Notes under the pieces: model-generated
What the model saw: only the letters and a program-made list of their open reading frames with translations
The model's database searches: none
What the model was told of the DNA's origin: nothing
Shown here: positions 50,687 through 60,318 of the stretch, piece by piece
Numbering within the stretch: position 1 is the first letter of the stretch
Layout: each line of letters starts with the position of its first letter
Position numbers and translations under genes: made by a program
Assembly (NCBI GenBank): GCA_041656295.1
Contig: JBBADV010000006.1
Location: 62,001-126,000, forward strand
Direction of reading: 5' to 3'
DNA: 64,000 nucleotides
Source: Kiritimatiellales bacterium
GTDB taxonomy: Bacteria > Verrucomicrobiota > Kiritimatiellia > Kiritimatiellales > Tichowtungiaceae

Positions 50687-52639
50687 ATGAAGAAGGCATG
50701 TATCATTGCAGCGCTGCTAAACGCCGGAATTGCGATGGCGGCATCAACCACGAATATATTCATCGGGCCCAACAGGACAATACAGACTCCCGCAGCTTGG
50801 AGCAGTGGCACGGCTCCGACCGACAGCTCAAATATTGATGACTGGTTGATCGGCGGGGTGACGGTTAATACTTCCGGTCCTTTAGTTAATAATGGAGCAA
50901 CATTGTATGCTGATAAAATATGGATCACCGCCGCTGCAAACGGATTTAATACGGGCGGAACAGTTCTCGATGTCGCGTTTAGATCCGGCAATAACGGTAT
51001 ATCTGTGCAGTCTGGTTTTGATCTCGCGGCCGGCCTTACCAATACGGTATTTCTTGATGGAACAACCTGGCGCACAGAAGGCAGTAATCCGGTTATTTTT
51101 ACACATAACGGAGATGGCTTATTAAAAATAAGCAACAACTGGTCAACGGCCGGCGTCTCGTTAGTGTACAAAGGATCGGCACTTAATAATGTGGAATTTG
51201 CCGGGGCTTCAACATATACCGGCGGAACGGTGCTGGATAATGTTTCAGCGTCGGTGACCGCCGGAAATGCGATCGGCGCAGGGACGGTTACGCTCACGAA
51301 CGGCACAGTGCTGGATTTGCAGAACCGGGCAATGAATAATAAAATTATCGCTGCCGCCGGAAGCGATACAGAAGTGAAAACGATTAGTCAGAACAGGACA
51401 GGAGATATTGTTGTCGATGGAACGCTGACTCTTAATCAGACATCCGGATCCGGCCAGGCCGGCTGGAACGGCGCAATACAGATGAATTCCGGTTCACAGC
51501 TGGATATCCTGAATTCGGGGGGCGGTGGAAACACCTCAGTTAACGGTGCACTCACCGGAGACGGGACATTTCAGACATCTGTTCAGGCCTTGACGATTTT
51601 AAATGAAAACTTCGATGCCAGCGGGTTTACGGGCACAATTGTCAGCCGCGGTACGACGCAATATCGCGGCGGTAATCTCGGAACCGTCGGAATTACATTA
51701 AATAACGCTGCCAACTTCCGGGCATTTTTAATGACGTCTGATTCGGAAATTGCGGTATTAAACCGCTTTTCAGTTACCGGTAATTCCCGCCTCGCGGTAA
51801 CCGCTACAAGCGGTCTTGCAGGAAACTCCACATTTTCATTACACGATGATATCGTGTTTAACGCAGATGCTGCATTAACGCTGGAAGCCGGCGGAAACGC
51901 AGATAATACGTCTGCTGCGAATGTGTTGAATATTTATGGCGTTATCCGTGAAGCTGAAGCGTCCGGAAAAACCGGGTCTGTCGCTATAGACAATCACTGG
52001 ACAGTCAATTATTATTCGAATTCCATAGTAAAATTTCATGCCGCTAACACATATAGCGGGAAAACCGATATTGCGTTCGGCCGGCTGCAGCTGGTTGACG
52101 ATGGCTCAATTGATCACACTGCAGAAATTTCATTGGCGGCGGATGGAGTTTTTGATGTCAGCACCCGTACCGGCGGATCCTATACATACGGCGGAATACT
52201 TTCCGGCGACGGGCTGGTTGTTGGCGGGATCACACTGAGCGGCCAGCTCAATCCCGGAACAAGTCCCGGCGAACTGACGTTTGATGGTGCATTGACGCTG
52301 GCGGGACCGTCCGTTACCACGCTGGAAATCGGAGATCTTCTTTCCGGAAATAATACGGACAGCCTGACATTTGAAAACGGCTCAACGCTCGTGTTTGATT
52401 TTACCGGCGCCACCGTTAATGAAAATGATGAATTTGAATTTTTCAAAAACTGGAACGCGCTGGTTAATAACGGGGTTGACATTCAGGTGCGCGGCCTGAC
52501 CGGCCTTGACGTCGACAGCAGTACATTGTTCTCGGACGGAAAGATCACCGTTATGATTCCTGAACCGGCCACACTCGGCATGCTGCTCGCCGGCCTGCTG
52601 ATGGCATTTTTTGTCCGGCAGAACAGAGATCCAAGGTAA
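50687..52639 (+). CDS. PEP-CTERM surface protein with autotransporter-type beta-strand repeats
   Basis: 650 residues from an ATG with AAAGGAG upstream (an ATG at 50648 is less likely). A signal peptide (CIIAALLNAGIAMAA) and a C-terminal PEP-CTERM sorting signal are present: IPEPATLGMLLAGLLMAFFV followed by RQNRDPR. The body repeats GDGxx-type and YTGGTVLDN/YSGKTDIAFG segments typical of the autotransporter-associated beta-strand repeat. It is probably cut by an exosortase and displayed at or beyond the outer membrane, perhaps binding glycan. It begins the second glycan operon. Confidence 0.88.
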   Translation: MKKACIIAALLNAGIAMAASTTNIFIGPNRTIQTPAAWSSGTAPTDSSNIDDWLIGGVTVNTSGPLVNNGATLYADKIWITAAANGFNTGGTVLDVAFRSGNNGISVQSGFDLAAGLTNTVFLDGTTWRTEGSNPVIFTHNGDGLLKISNNWSTAGVSLVYKGSALNNVEFAGASTYTGGTVLDNVSASVTAGNAIGAGTVTLTNGTVLDLQNRAMNNKIIAAAGSDTEVKTISQNRTGDIVVDGTLTLNQTSGSGQAGWNGAIQMNSGSQLDILNSGGGGNTSVNGALTGDGTFQTSVQALTILNENFDASGFTGTIVSRGTTQYRGGNLGTVGITLNNAANFRAFLMTSDSEIAVLNRFSVTGNSRLAVTATSGLAGNSTFSLHDDIVFNADAALTLEAGGNADNTSAANVLNIYGVIREAEASGKTGSVAIDNHWTVNYYSNSIVKFHAANTYSGKTDIAFGRLQLVDDGSIDHTAEISLAADGVFDVSTRTGGSYTYGGILSGDGLVVGGITLSGQLNPGTSPGELTFDGALTLAGPSVTTLEIGDLLSGNNTDSLTFENGSTLVFDFTGATVNENDEFEFFKNWNALVNNGVDIQVRGLTGLDVDSSTLFSDGKITVMIPEPATLGMLLAGLLMAFFVRQNRDPR

Positions 52640-52653
52640 GAACATTAACAGAG

Positions 52654-52679
52654 CGTCTCCCGCTGTACAGCGGGAGACG
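52654..52679. other. 26-base perfect palindrome between genes
   Basis: CGTCTCCCGCTGT and its complement, with no loop and no T run, 15 bases after the PEP-CTERM stop. It could protect mRNA ends or pause transcription, giving more of the first protein than of the following ones. Confidence 0.5.
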
Positions 52680-52698
52680 GCGATTGATTGAGGGTTCT

Positions 52699-53436
52699 AT
52701 GAAAAATCTACCAGGACTGTTGGTTTTTTTCAGTGTGATGCTGTCAGGTGTAAATATTTTTTCCGGCGAAAAAATAATTTTTAAAGACACGTTCAATAGC
52801 GGCCTTAGCTATGCGACAAACGATCTGAATTATAACTGCGCAGTTCGGCAAAGCGAAGGTGCAGTAGTCTCAACATACACCGCCGGGAGTGCGAACCACG
52901 GACTGACGGATGACGAAAGAATGCTTATCGGCAATAACGCGACCCGGCTGAATACAAATCTCATCAGTTATATCTCCGGCGGCAATTTTACACTGTCGGT
53001 GGATGTTCAGCGGCATTCGACAGATAACGGCTGGGGGTCCGTTTTTATAACCAGCGGTGTGGAAGCAAACCGCGGATCCAGTGTTTTCGGATTTCACCGG
53101 TTTAATAATGGAACGATCGCCGTTTATTCCGGTGACAGGACGCAAACGGCTCAGACATATCAGCCGGCAGATCTTCAGGCGAAATATCCGGCGTATGGCG
53201 CAAATAAAAGTCATACGCTGAAGCTTGTTTCAACCGCCGGTAACGATGGACTGTGCCAGACGGAGTTTTTTATTGATACTGAGAGTATCGGTACATTCTC
53301 CTATCGTTTTCCGGGAACTACAGAACGGATTATTCAAATGCACACTTCCGCCGGAACGATAAGGTTCTATCTCGATGATTTGACCGTGAGCGTGCCGGAT
53401 CTGAGAACGCTGGGGCTTTATATCATTCACCAATGA
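52699..53436 (+). CDS. secreted jelly-roll-like protein, paralogue 1
   Basis: 245 residues from the ATG at 52699 with GAGGG upstream (an in-frame ATG lies at 52684). A signal peptide is seen (LLVFFSVMLSGVNIFSG). The body FKDTFNSGL ... GNFTLSVDVQRHSTDNGWGSVFITSG ... IRFYLDDLTVSV reads as a LamG/concanavalin-like beta sandwich. The next gene is a close paralogue, for example both have YSGDRTQT and QTYQPADLQAKYPAYGANKS. Glycan binding is inferred from fold and context. Confidence 0.6.
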   Translation: MKNLPGLLVFFSVMLSGVNIFSGEKIIFKDTFNSGLSYATNDLNYNCAVRQSEGAVVSTYTAGSANHGLTDDERMLIGNNATRLNTNLISYISGGNFTLSVDVQRHSTDNGWGSVFITSGVEANRGSSVFGFHRFNNGTIAVYSGDRTQTAQTYQPADLQAKYPAYGANKSHTLKLVSTAGNDGLCQTEFFIDTESIGTFSYRFPGTTERIIQMHTSAGTIRFYLDDLTVSVPDLRTLGLYIIHQ

Positions 53437-53513
53437 ACTTCATGTTGAAATCAGCTTCGGCAGAACGGCTGAATACAGTACGGAAGAATCAGAAACAACT
53501 GGAAAAGCTGCTT

Positions 53514-54221
53514 ATGAAAAAAACAGATAAAATGAAATTTATGCTGGCAGGCTGCATTCTGTTTACAGTTGCAGGCTTTGCCGGAGAACAAATTATTTTC
53601 AAAGATACCTTTGAGTCCGGGCTGAAATTTACTTCAACAAAGAATCTGAATCAAAACTATACTGAACGGCAGCGTGAAGGACAGATTACCGCAACCTATA
53701 TTCCCGGAAGTCCCGGGCATGAGCTTTCGGATGATGGAAGACTTATCATTGGAAACGGGGCGACCCGGCTGAATACAAATCTTATCAGCTGGATTTCCAG
53801 CGGTAATTTTACACTGTCGGTTGAAACACAGCGGATTTCTGCAGAAAACGGTTGGGGATCTGTTTTCATGACCAGCAGTGCGGAGGCCAAGCGCAATGCC
53901 AGTGTTTTCGGATTTCACCGGTTCAATAATGGAATGATTGCCGTTTATTCCGGTGACAGGACGCAAACGTCTCAGACATATCAGCCGGCAGACCTTCAGG
54001 CGAAATATCCGGCATATGGTGCAAATAAAAGCCACACGCTGAAACTTGTTTCAACCGCCGGTGACAATGGACTGTGCCAGATGGAGTTTTTTATCGATAA
54101 TAAGAGTATCGATACATTTTTCTATCGTTTCCCGGGAACAAAAGAACGGATTATTCAGATGCAGACATTCGGTACATCAATGCAATTCTGTCTTGATAAT
54201 TTAATGATTACGGTGCCGTAA
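53514..54221 (+). CDS. secreted jelly-roll-like protein, paralogue 2
   Basis: About 235 residues from an ATG at 53514; the frame opens at 53433, where the ATG overlaps the first paralogue's stop, but a signal peptide begins only near MKFMLAGCILFTVAGFAG. The body matches paralogue 1 over its whole length. The 27 codons between 53433 and 53514 include MNFMLKSASA, which resembles the start of the following sulfatase (MNFFLKSIPV), see findings. Probably a recent tandem duplicate. Confidence 0.6.
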   Translation: MKKTDKMKFMLAGCILFTVAGFAGEQIIFKDTFESGLKFTSTKNLNQNYTERQREGQITATYIPGSPGHELSDDGRLIIGNGATRLNTNLISWISSGNFTLSVETQRISAENGWGSVFMTSSAEAKRNASVFGFHRFNNGMIAVYSGDRTQTSQTYQPADLQAKYPAYGANKSHTLKLVSTAGDNGLCQMEFFIDNKSIDTFFYRFPGTKERIIQMQTFGTSMQFCLDNLMITVP

Positions 54222-54223
54222 AA

Positions 54224-56206
54224 ATGAATTTTTTTCTGAAATCAATTCCCGTTGCCGTCGCCGGCGGGAGTATCGCATGGTCGGCGGCAGAGCAGCCGAA
54301 CATCATTATTATTTTTACGGATGATCACGGCTTTACCGATCTGGGCGTGCATGGAGTGGATCCGAATGTCAGAACGCCGGTACTGGATTCTCTGGCGAAC
54401 GGCGGCGCGCTGATGCGGAACGGATATTGTACTGCGCCGCAGTGTGTGCCGTCGCGAGCGGGGCTGATGTCCGGGCGCATTCAGAATACTTTTGGAACTC
54501 GCGATAATGGAATCATTTCTCGCGCCGGCGCTGTCCCGCTGGATGTGCCGACACTGGCGGAACGCCTTAAGACCCTCGGTTACCGCACCGGTATGGTCGG
54601 GAAATGGCATTTAAATCCGCTGCCTGAAGCAGGGATTCCTGCTGTTTCCTACCAACCGGCACAACGGGGGTTTGATGAATACTGGAACGGTGCAAACACA
54701 AAATATCAGGCAAATTTTGATCTGAACGGAAACACAGTTCATCCGCCGCAAACGATCACTGACGGGCGCAATCGCGTAGTCGTTCAGGGGGAAGCGGCGC
54801 AGGCGTTTATTCAGCGGAATCATGCCGAGCCGTTTTTCCTGTATCTCGCACTGTATGGCCCGCACTGGCCGCGTATTTCAGCGGACGATCCCTATTACCA
54901 AAATTTTCCGGTGCTGGATTATCCGAACTACAGTCCAGAGATGGATGATATTCGCCGGTTCGGACTCGCACTGGTTCATGCAATCGACGATGCCGTCGGT
55001 GGTGTAATGCTGAAACTGCGCGATCTCGGTCTGGAGGAAAACACGTTGATCCTGTTCTCCGGAGACAACGGCGCACCGCCGAAATTCTGGAACGCCGTCG
55101 GCGGTGCTGTGACATTGGAAAGCTGGACCGGCTCGGAAAATGTGCCGCTGCGCGGCGAAAAAGGGTCACTGTGGGAAGGCGGTATCAAGGTTCCAATGTT
55201 TGCATATTGGAAAAACCGGATTCCGGCAGGACAGGTGATTGAAGAGCCGGTCAGTACACTCGATTTTGCGGCGACCGTCATCAATCTGGCCGGAACCGGA
55301 ATTCCGCCGGAGTTTGACGGCGCAGATATTCTACCGCATCTGACCGGTGCGGCGGATTCCATCCAGCGCGCCACACCGCTGTTCTGGGACTGGGGACAGG
55401 AGATCGCTATGCGCAAAGACGACTGGAAAATCCACCGTATCGGCGCACGCAAAAGTCTCTTTAATCTGGCGGAGGATCCGCTGGAGCTTTACGATTTAAA
55501 ATATCAGCATCCGGAAAAATTTCAGGAAATGGAAGCAGATCTGATGGCGTGGTATAATGCGTTACCGCCGGCGGGGCGCTCGCCGCTGATTGAAAAGGGC
55601 GACAATCTGTATGTAACCGGCGCGCCGGACGGTACGCCGCCGGATGAACGGTTTCTGATTCCGTATACAAATGCTGCGCCGGCGGCTTATCCGGCGCCGC
55701 TGCTCTCACCGGACGCGCCGCCGGATGAAAAACCGCCGGAACCGTCCGTCCGGTTCGAGTTTGATTCCGCTGGAGATTTTGAAGGCTGGATTCCTGTGAA
55801 TGACGGTTTTCTTGATCACGCGGAAGTGAGCGGCGGCATACTCTCCGGCAGAATGAAATCCAATCAGGGAAAGCTGGAACTGCGGCAGGTTAGATTCAGC
55901 GCAGATCGTTTTTTCGCGGTGGATGTTCGTATTAAATCCCCCGCCGGTTCCGCTTTAACATTCCGCTGGGGACATACCGGTGACGATACTTTTCATCAGT
56001 CCCGGACGTTGTCGATTTCTTATTCTTCCGGGGAATGGCAGACGGTACGGATTCCATTGCAGGGACATTCTGAGTGGGACGGGAAAACAGTTACCCGGCT
56101 GCGGCTGAATCCGGTGAATAAAGAAGCGGATTTTGAAATCGACTGGATTCGCGCGCAGAGTCATCCGTCCGGATTCCTTTTCCGGGTCGGCGCAAAAGAA
56201 CAATGA
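54224..56206 (+). CDS. sulfatase (S1), secreted, Cys-type, with C-terminal binding domain
   Basis: 660 residues, signal peptide (AVAGGSIAWSAAEQ). The metal site is PNIIIIFTDDHGFTDLG, and the motif CVPSR lies at 74-78, with GRIQNTFG after it. The catalytic domain ends near residue 480, then a Pro/Ala-rich linker (APAAYPAPLLSPDAPPDEKPP) and a beta-rich carbohydrate-binding-like domain (about 515-650) follow. It starts 3 bases after the preceding stop. Confidence 0.88.
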   Translation: MNFFLKSIPVAVAGGSIAWSAAEQPNIIIIFTDDHGFTDLGVHGVDPNVRTPVLDSLANGGALMRNGYCTAPQCVPSRAGLMSGRIQNTFGTRDNGIISRAGAVPLDVPTLAERLKTLGYRTGMVGKWHLNPLPEAGIPAVSYQPAQRGFDEYWNGANTKYQANFDLNGNTVHPPQTITDGRNRVVVQGEAAQAFIQRNHAEPFFLYLALYGPHWPRISADDPYYQNFPVLDYPNYSPEMDDIRRFGLALVHAIDDAVGGVMLKLRDLGLEENTLILFSGDNGAPPKFWNAVGGAVTLESWTGSENVPLRGEKGSLWEGGIKVPMFAYWKNRIPAGQVIEEPVSTLDFAATVINLAGTGIPPEFDGADILPHLTGAADSIQRATPLFWDWGQEIAMRKDDWKIHRIGARKSLFNLAEDPLELYDLKYQHPEKFQEMEADLMAWYNALPPAGRSPLIEKGDNLYVTGAPDGTPPDERFLIPYTNAAPAAYPAPLLSPDAPPDEKPPEPSVRFEFDSAGDFEGWIPVNDGFLDHAEVSGGILSGRMKSNQGKLELRQVRFSADRFFAVDVRIKSPAGSALTFRWGHTGDDTFHQSRTLSISYSSGEWQTVRIPLQGHSEWDGKTVTRLRLNPVNKEADFEIDWIRAQSHPSGFLFRVGAKEQ

Positions 56207-56271
56207 GCCCCTGTAAAAATAATCGCGATAGCGGAGAGTCAAAAGCTGCCGGATGCCGCAGGAATTTGTAG

Positions 56272-56300
56272 GGAAAGCGGTGGCAGAGCAGCCGCTTTCC
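56272..56300 (+). other. hairpin between two sulfatase genes
   Basis: GGAAAGCGG (56272-56280) and CCGCTTTCC (56292-56300) form a 9-bp stem with an 11-base loop, without a T run. It could weaken read-through from the upstream gene. Confidence 0.4.
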
Positions 56301-56332
56301 GGCGTTCATCCGTAAACACAGAAAGAAGAAGA

Positions 56333-58306
56333 ATGAAACAATCAATTTCACTTGCGGCAATTCCGGCGCTGGCGGCTGCTGTGAGTCAGAGCAAACCGTT
56401 GAATATCATCGTGATTCTCGCCGATGACTTCGGCTGGAGTGATACAACACTTTATGGAACCACGGATTTTTTTGAAACACCGAACATCGAACGGCTGGCC
56501 GCGCGCGGCATGACGTTCACACACGCATATTCCGCCAGTCCGCTCTGTTCGCCGACGCGCGCCAGCATTTTGACTGGACAGACACCGGCGCGTAACGGGT
56601 CCACCGCGCCGAATCATCATCTGCCGGAAATCCGGTTGGAACCGGAAGTCGCAGTGAAAGGGCCGGCCGGTGATAAAGCAAGACAATGTGTAACGGTTAC
56701 ACGGCTTGATACAGCATTTCCAACGCTGGGAAAATTAATTAAAGCAAAAGGATATCGTACCGCACATTTCGGAAAATGGCATCTTGGCGCAGAACCGTAC
56801 AGTCCTTTGCAGCACGGGTTTGATGTCGATATTCCACACTGGCCCGGCCCGGGGCCTGCCGGCAGTTTTATTGCGCCATGGAAATTTCCGGCGTTTAAAG
56901 AAAAGAAAGCCGGCGAACATATTGAAGACCGCATGGCCGCCGAAGCCGTGGCATGGATACGCTCTGTCGCATCCCGTCCGTTTTATATGAACTACTGGCA
57001 GTTTTCAGTGCATGCGCCGTTCGATGCCAAAGATGAACTGATTGAAAAATACCGGCATAAGATCGACCGGAATAATCCGCAGAATTCGCCGACGTATGCG
57101 GCGATGGTACATTCGCTGGACGATGCTGTCGGCTCGTTGCTGGATGAAGTGGATCGACTGGGCATTGCTGATCGTACAATCATAATTTTTTATTCGGACA
57201 ACGGCGGAAATATGTATAACGGTATCGAAGAAACGGATTCAGATAGAAAACCGTTTGTTGCAACACCGACAAGCAATGCACCGCTGCGCGGCGGCAAAGC
57301 AACAATCTTTGAAGGCGGTATCCGTGTGCCGTGCGTGGTGGTCTGGCCTGGAGTGACAGCACCCGGCAGCCGCTGTGATGCACGCATTCAATCCACGGAT
57401 TTATATCCGTTCATTCTCAATGCGCTCGGGATTTCTTTGCCGAAAAATTATTCTGTTGACGGTGTCGATTTTTCTCCGGCACTGCGCGGAGAAGCATTTG
57501 ACCGCGGTCCGATGTTTACGTTTTTCCCGCACACTCCTGCCGTCCCTGACTGGCTCCCCCCGTCGGTGGCCGTTCATGCCGGCGACTGGAAGCTGATCCG
57601 GCTCTTCCATCAGGGGAAAAACGGTGTGCACGATTATCTTCTTTTCAATCTCGCGGATGATATCGGCGAAAAAAACAACCTTGCGACGGCGATGCCGGAA
57701 AAGGTTCACGAACTGGATAAGCGGATCACTGATTATCTTGCCGCCGCCGGTGCAGTGGTCCCTCTACCGAACCCGGACTTTGATCCGTCGAAATATCGAC
57801 CGCAGGACATCGGTGTGCAGAAAGGCGGATTGAAACTGGTCAAAAAAATTGTGCGGACAGGAACAGCGGTTATGCCGCCGGAAAAAGTCCAGACATTCAT
57901 TAACGGATGGGAAGCCCGTCCCGGCGATACGTTGCAGCTTGCCATGGAAGATGGCGCTTTAGCTGTTTATTCAACCGGCGGTGATCCCTGGGTTAAAACG
58001 GTCGATATTCCGAATATACCGGGGCCGTTTGTACTGGAAATGGAAATCTGTCCGGCGGCCTCCGGTACTCTCCAGGTTTTCGCCGCATGGAATGGGCGGG
58101 CGTTTGAAAGAGGCAGTGGAATTGATTATAAAGTGTCATCGGCAGGGAAATGGGTTACGATTATTCGGGACGTTCCGTCGGGCGGAGTTCTTACTGCATT
58201 AAGAATTGATCCTCCCGGCACTGCCGGAAAGTCGTTACTTCGGAACATCCGGCTGAAAAACAGTTCCGGAAAAATATTGAAAGAGTGGTTTGTTTTAAAA
58301 AAATAA
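56333..58306 (+). CDS. sulfatase (S1), secreted, Cys-type, with C-terminal domain
   Basis: 657 residues, signal peptide (SLAAIPALAAAVSQS). The metal site is NIIVILADDFGWSD, and the motif CSPTR lies at 72-76, with GQTPARNGSTAP after it. It shares GKWHLGAEPYSPLQHGF and the C-terminal layout with the sulfatase at 46613, so the two are close paralogues. A beta domain (about 530-657) follows. Arylsulfatase A-like by pattern. Confidence 0.9.
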   Translation: MKQSISLAAIPALAAAVSQSKPLNIIVILADDFGWSDTTLYGTTDFFETPNIERLAARGMTFTHAYSASPLCSPTRASILTGQTPARNGSTAPNHHLPEIRLEPEVAVKGPAGDKARQCVTVTRLDTAFPTLGKLIKAKGYRTAHFGKWHLGAEPYSPLQHGFDVDIPHWPGPGPAGSFIAPWKFPAFKEKKAGEHIEDRMAAEAVAWIRSVASRPFYMNYWQFSVHAPFDAKDELIEKYRHKIDRNNPQNSPTYAAMVHSLDDAVGSLLDEVDRLGIADRTIIIFYSDNGGNMYNGIEETDSDRKPFVATPTSNAPLRGGKATIFEGGIRVPCVVVWPGVTAPGSRCDARIQSTDLYPFILNALGISLPKNYSVDGVDFSPALRGEAFDRGPMFTFFPHTPAVPDWLPPSVAVHAGDWKLIRLFHQGKNGVHDYLLFNLADDIGEKNNLATAMPEKVHELDKRITDYLAAAGAVVPLPNPDFDPSKYRPQDIGVQKGGLKLVKKIVRTGTAVMPPEKVQTFINGWEARPGDTLQLAMEDGALAVYSTGGDPWVKTVDIPNIPGPFVLEMEICPAASGTLQVFAAWNGRAFERGSGIDYKVSSAGKWVTIIRDVPSGGVLTALRIDPPGTAGKSLLRNIRLKNSSGKILKEWFVLKK

Positions 58307-58310
58307 AATA

Positions 58311-59165
58311 ATGAAAAATAAATTCTCCGGCGTTTGGATTTGTATGATGTGGTCCGTTTTTTTCTCCGGTGCTGCAATCGGCGCGGAGTGGGTTTATCTG
58401 GATAACGGCACCGTGCGGATTGGCGTGGATAAAGCGCGCGGTGCGTGCATCGGATTTTTTGGTGAAAGTTCTACCCGCCGGAATTTATTGAATCATTACG
58501 ATGAAGGACGCTTTATTCAGCAATCGTATTACGGCGATCCGGACGGCTCCGACTGGAACGGGAAACCGTGGGTCTACAATCCGATTCAAGGCGGGAACTG
58601 GCAGGGGCAACACTCCAAAGTAACTGCTTTTGAAAAAACAGCCGAGAAAATTTATGCGAAAGTGCTTCCCTGCAACTGGGCCGGTGGAGAATTGTGTCCG
58701 GAAACCATGATGGAAATGACAATTTCCCTGACCGGCGCGGTTGCACATATCCGTTTTGAAATGAACTATTCCGGTGAAACACAGACTAGGGCTAAGCACC
58801 AGGAAATGCCGGCGGTTTTTACGGATGCGGTGTTGTCAAATCTGGTTTATACCACAGACAGAGTGTTGACCCGCCGTGTTCCGGGCTGGCTGAATGAACG
58901 TGGAAATGCGCCGGAATGCTGGCTTGCATGGCTGGATCATTCCGATTGGGGCATTGGAATTTATGCGCCCGGTACGCCGGATTTTACCTGTTACCGGTTT
59001 TCCGCCGGTGCGGCGGCGCCGGTCGCGGCATCCTGTTCATATGCTGCACCGGTACGAACCTTCGCACTGATAAACGGATTGAATGTTACATATGATGTTT
59101 TCCTGACAATCGGAACACTGCAGGAAATTCAGACGCAGTTTACTGAAATCGCAGAAAAAGAATGA
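58311..59165 (+). CDS. secreted protein of unknown function, paralogue 1
   Basis: 284 residues with a signal peptide (MMWSVFFSGAAIGAE). The body WVYLDNGTVRIGVDKARGACIGFFGESS ... NLLNHYDEGRFIQQSYYG ... WVYNPIQGGNW reads as a beta-rich sandwich; the DxGRFIQQSYYG block is shared by both copies and looks like an active or binding site. I do not recognise the family. It begins 5 bases after a sulfatase gene and is coupled to the following URO-D-like gene (ATGA). A galactose-mutarotase-like or lyase-like fold is possible. Confidence 0.65.
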   Translation: MKNKFSGVWICMMWSVFFSGAAIGAEWVYLDNGTVRIGVDKARGACIGFFGESSTRRNLLNHYDEGRFIQQSYYGDPDGSDWNGKPWVYNPIQGGNWQGQHSKVTAFEKTAEKIYAKVLPCNWAGGELCPETMMEMTISLTGAVAHIRFEMNYSGETQTRAKHQEMPAVFTDAVLSNLVYTTDRVLTRRVPGWLNERGNAPECWLAWLDHSDWGIGIYAPGTPDFTCYRFSAGAAAPVAASCSYAAPVRTFALINGLNVTYDVFLTIGTLQEIQTQFTEIAEKE

Positions 59166-60232
59166 ACTCAAGAGAACGGGTTTTAACGGCGTTGCATCAT
59201 GCAGCGCCGGATCGGGTACCGGTTAATTATATGGCAAACTCTGGAATTGACCGGCGGTTGAAAAACCATTTCGACCTTGCACCGGACGATCATACCGGTT
59301 TGCGAAAAGCATTGAATATCGATTTTTTTCATTCATTTCCGCTTTATATCGGACCAGCGGTTCATCCGCCGGTTGACGGGTTGAATGTTGATGAGTGGGG
59401 CGTGAGAACCCGCTGGGTTGAGCACGGCAGCGGCGGATACTGGGACTTTTGCGATTTCCCGTTGAAGGATGCAGAAGGAGAGGAGCTGTCTCTGCATAAA
59501 CTTCCGGATCCGGACACTTACGATTATGACGCAGTTGTGTATCAGTTTGAAGCTGAAAAAAATCTGTGCCGGCTTACCGGACATGCCGGTGTTGGGGACA
59601 TCATCAATCATACCGGACGGTTGCGCGGGATGGAACAGGTGCTTTGCGATATTGCGTTACAGGACGAAGCATACTTTGCGTTAGTTGACCGGTATGTTGA
59701 ACAGCAGCTGACAGTCTATGAACGGCTGTTTTCAAAGGCCAAAGGGCAGATTGACCTGTTTTGGATGGGAGAAGACCTTGGAACGCAGATTGCACCGATT
59801 ATCAGTCCGGTGATGTATCAGGAACTGATTAAGCCGCATCACAAAAAATATGCTGATCTGGCCGCGACGTTTAATATTCCGGTCATGATTCACAGTTGCG
59901 GATCCAGCAGCTGGGCGTTTAACGATTTTATTGAACTGGGAATTTCGGCGGTTGATACGCTTCAGCCGGAAGCAGTCAATATGTCGCCGGAATATTTGAA
60001 AAAAACATTTGGTAACCGGCTGGCATTCCACGGATGTATTTCCACGGCGGGCGTGCTGGCCGGCGGAACCGTTGAAGACGTGATTGAGTGCTGCAGGAAT
60101 ACATTGGATGTCATGATGCCCGGCGGCGGTTACTGTTTTGCGCCGACGCATATGATTCAGGACAATTCGCCGGTGGAAAATGTGCTGGCGATGTATAAAA
60201 CCGCCAACGAATACGGAGTCTATAAATCATGA
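59162..60232 (+). CDS. URO-D-like protein with HxC and Cys ligand set
   Basis: 356 residues, opening MNSRERVLTALHHAAPDRVP as in the family. H244, C246 (IHSCGSS) and C292 (FHGCIST) match the HxC-x(n)-C zinc/corrinoid methyltransferase arrangement of MtaA/CmuA-type proteins. This suggests transfer of methyl groups, perhaps from O-methylated sugars of the glycan. The previous gene overlaps by 4 bases. The paralogue at 39945 lacks this ligand set, so the two probably differ in chemistry. Confidence 0.78.
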   Translation: MNSRERVLTALHHAAPDRVPVNYMANSGIDRRLKNHFDLAPDDHTGLRKALNIDFFHSFPLYIGPAVHPPVDGLNVDEWGVRTRWVEHGSGGYWDFCDFPLKDAEGEELSLHKLPDPDTYDYDAVVYQFEAEKNLCRLTGHAGVGDIINHTGRLRGMEQVLCDIALQDEAYFALVDRYVEQQLTVYERLFSKAKGQIDLFWMGEDLGTQIAPIISPVMYQELIKPHHKKYADLAATFNIPVMIHSCGSSSWAFNDFIELGISAVDTLQPEAVNMSPEYLKKTFGNRLAFHGCISTAGVLAGGTVEDVIECCRNTLDVMMPGGGYCFAPTHMIQDNSPVENVLAMYKTANEYGVYKS

Positions 60233-60306
60233 CATCGCAGGAACGTATTGACGCAGTGTTCCATGAAAGTCCTGATGGAATCCGGCAGGTATACATGTTT
60301 ATGTAA
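60229..60306 (+). pseudogene. truncated copy of a URO-D-like gene
   Basis: A 25-codon frame reading MTSQERIDAVFHESPDGIRQ matches the opening of the complete URO-D genes (MTSRERIERAIRFETPDRLP), then ends at TAA after a few more codons. It overlaps the previous stop as ATGA, so it was placed like a translated gene before losing its body. Confidence 0.75.
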
Positions 60307-60318
60307 AGAGGGCTTTCT

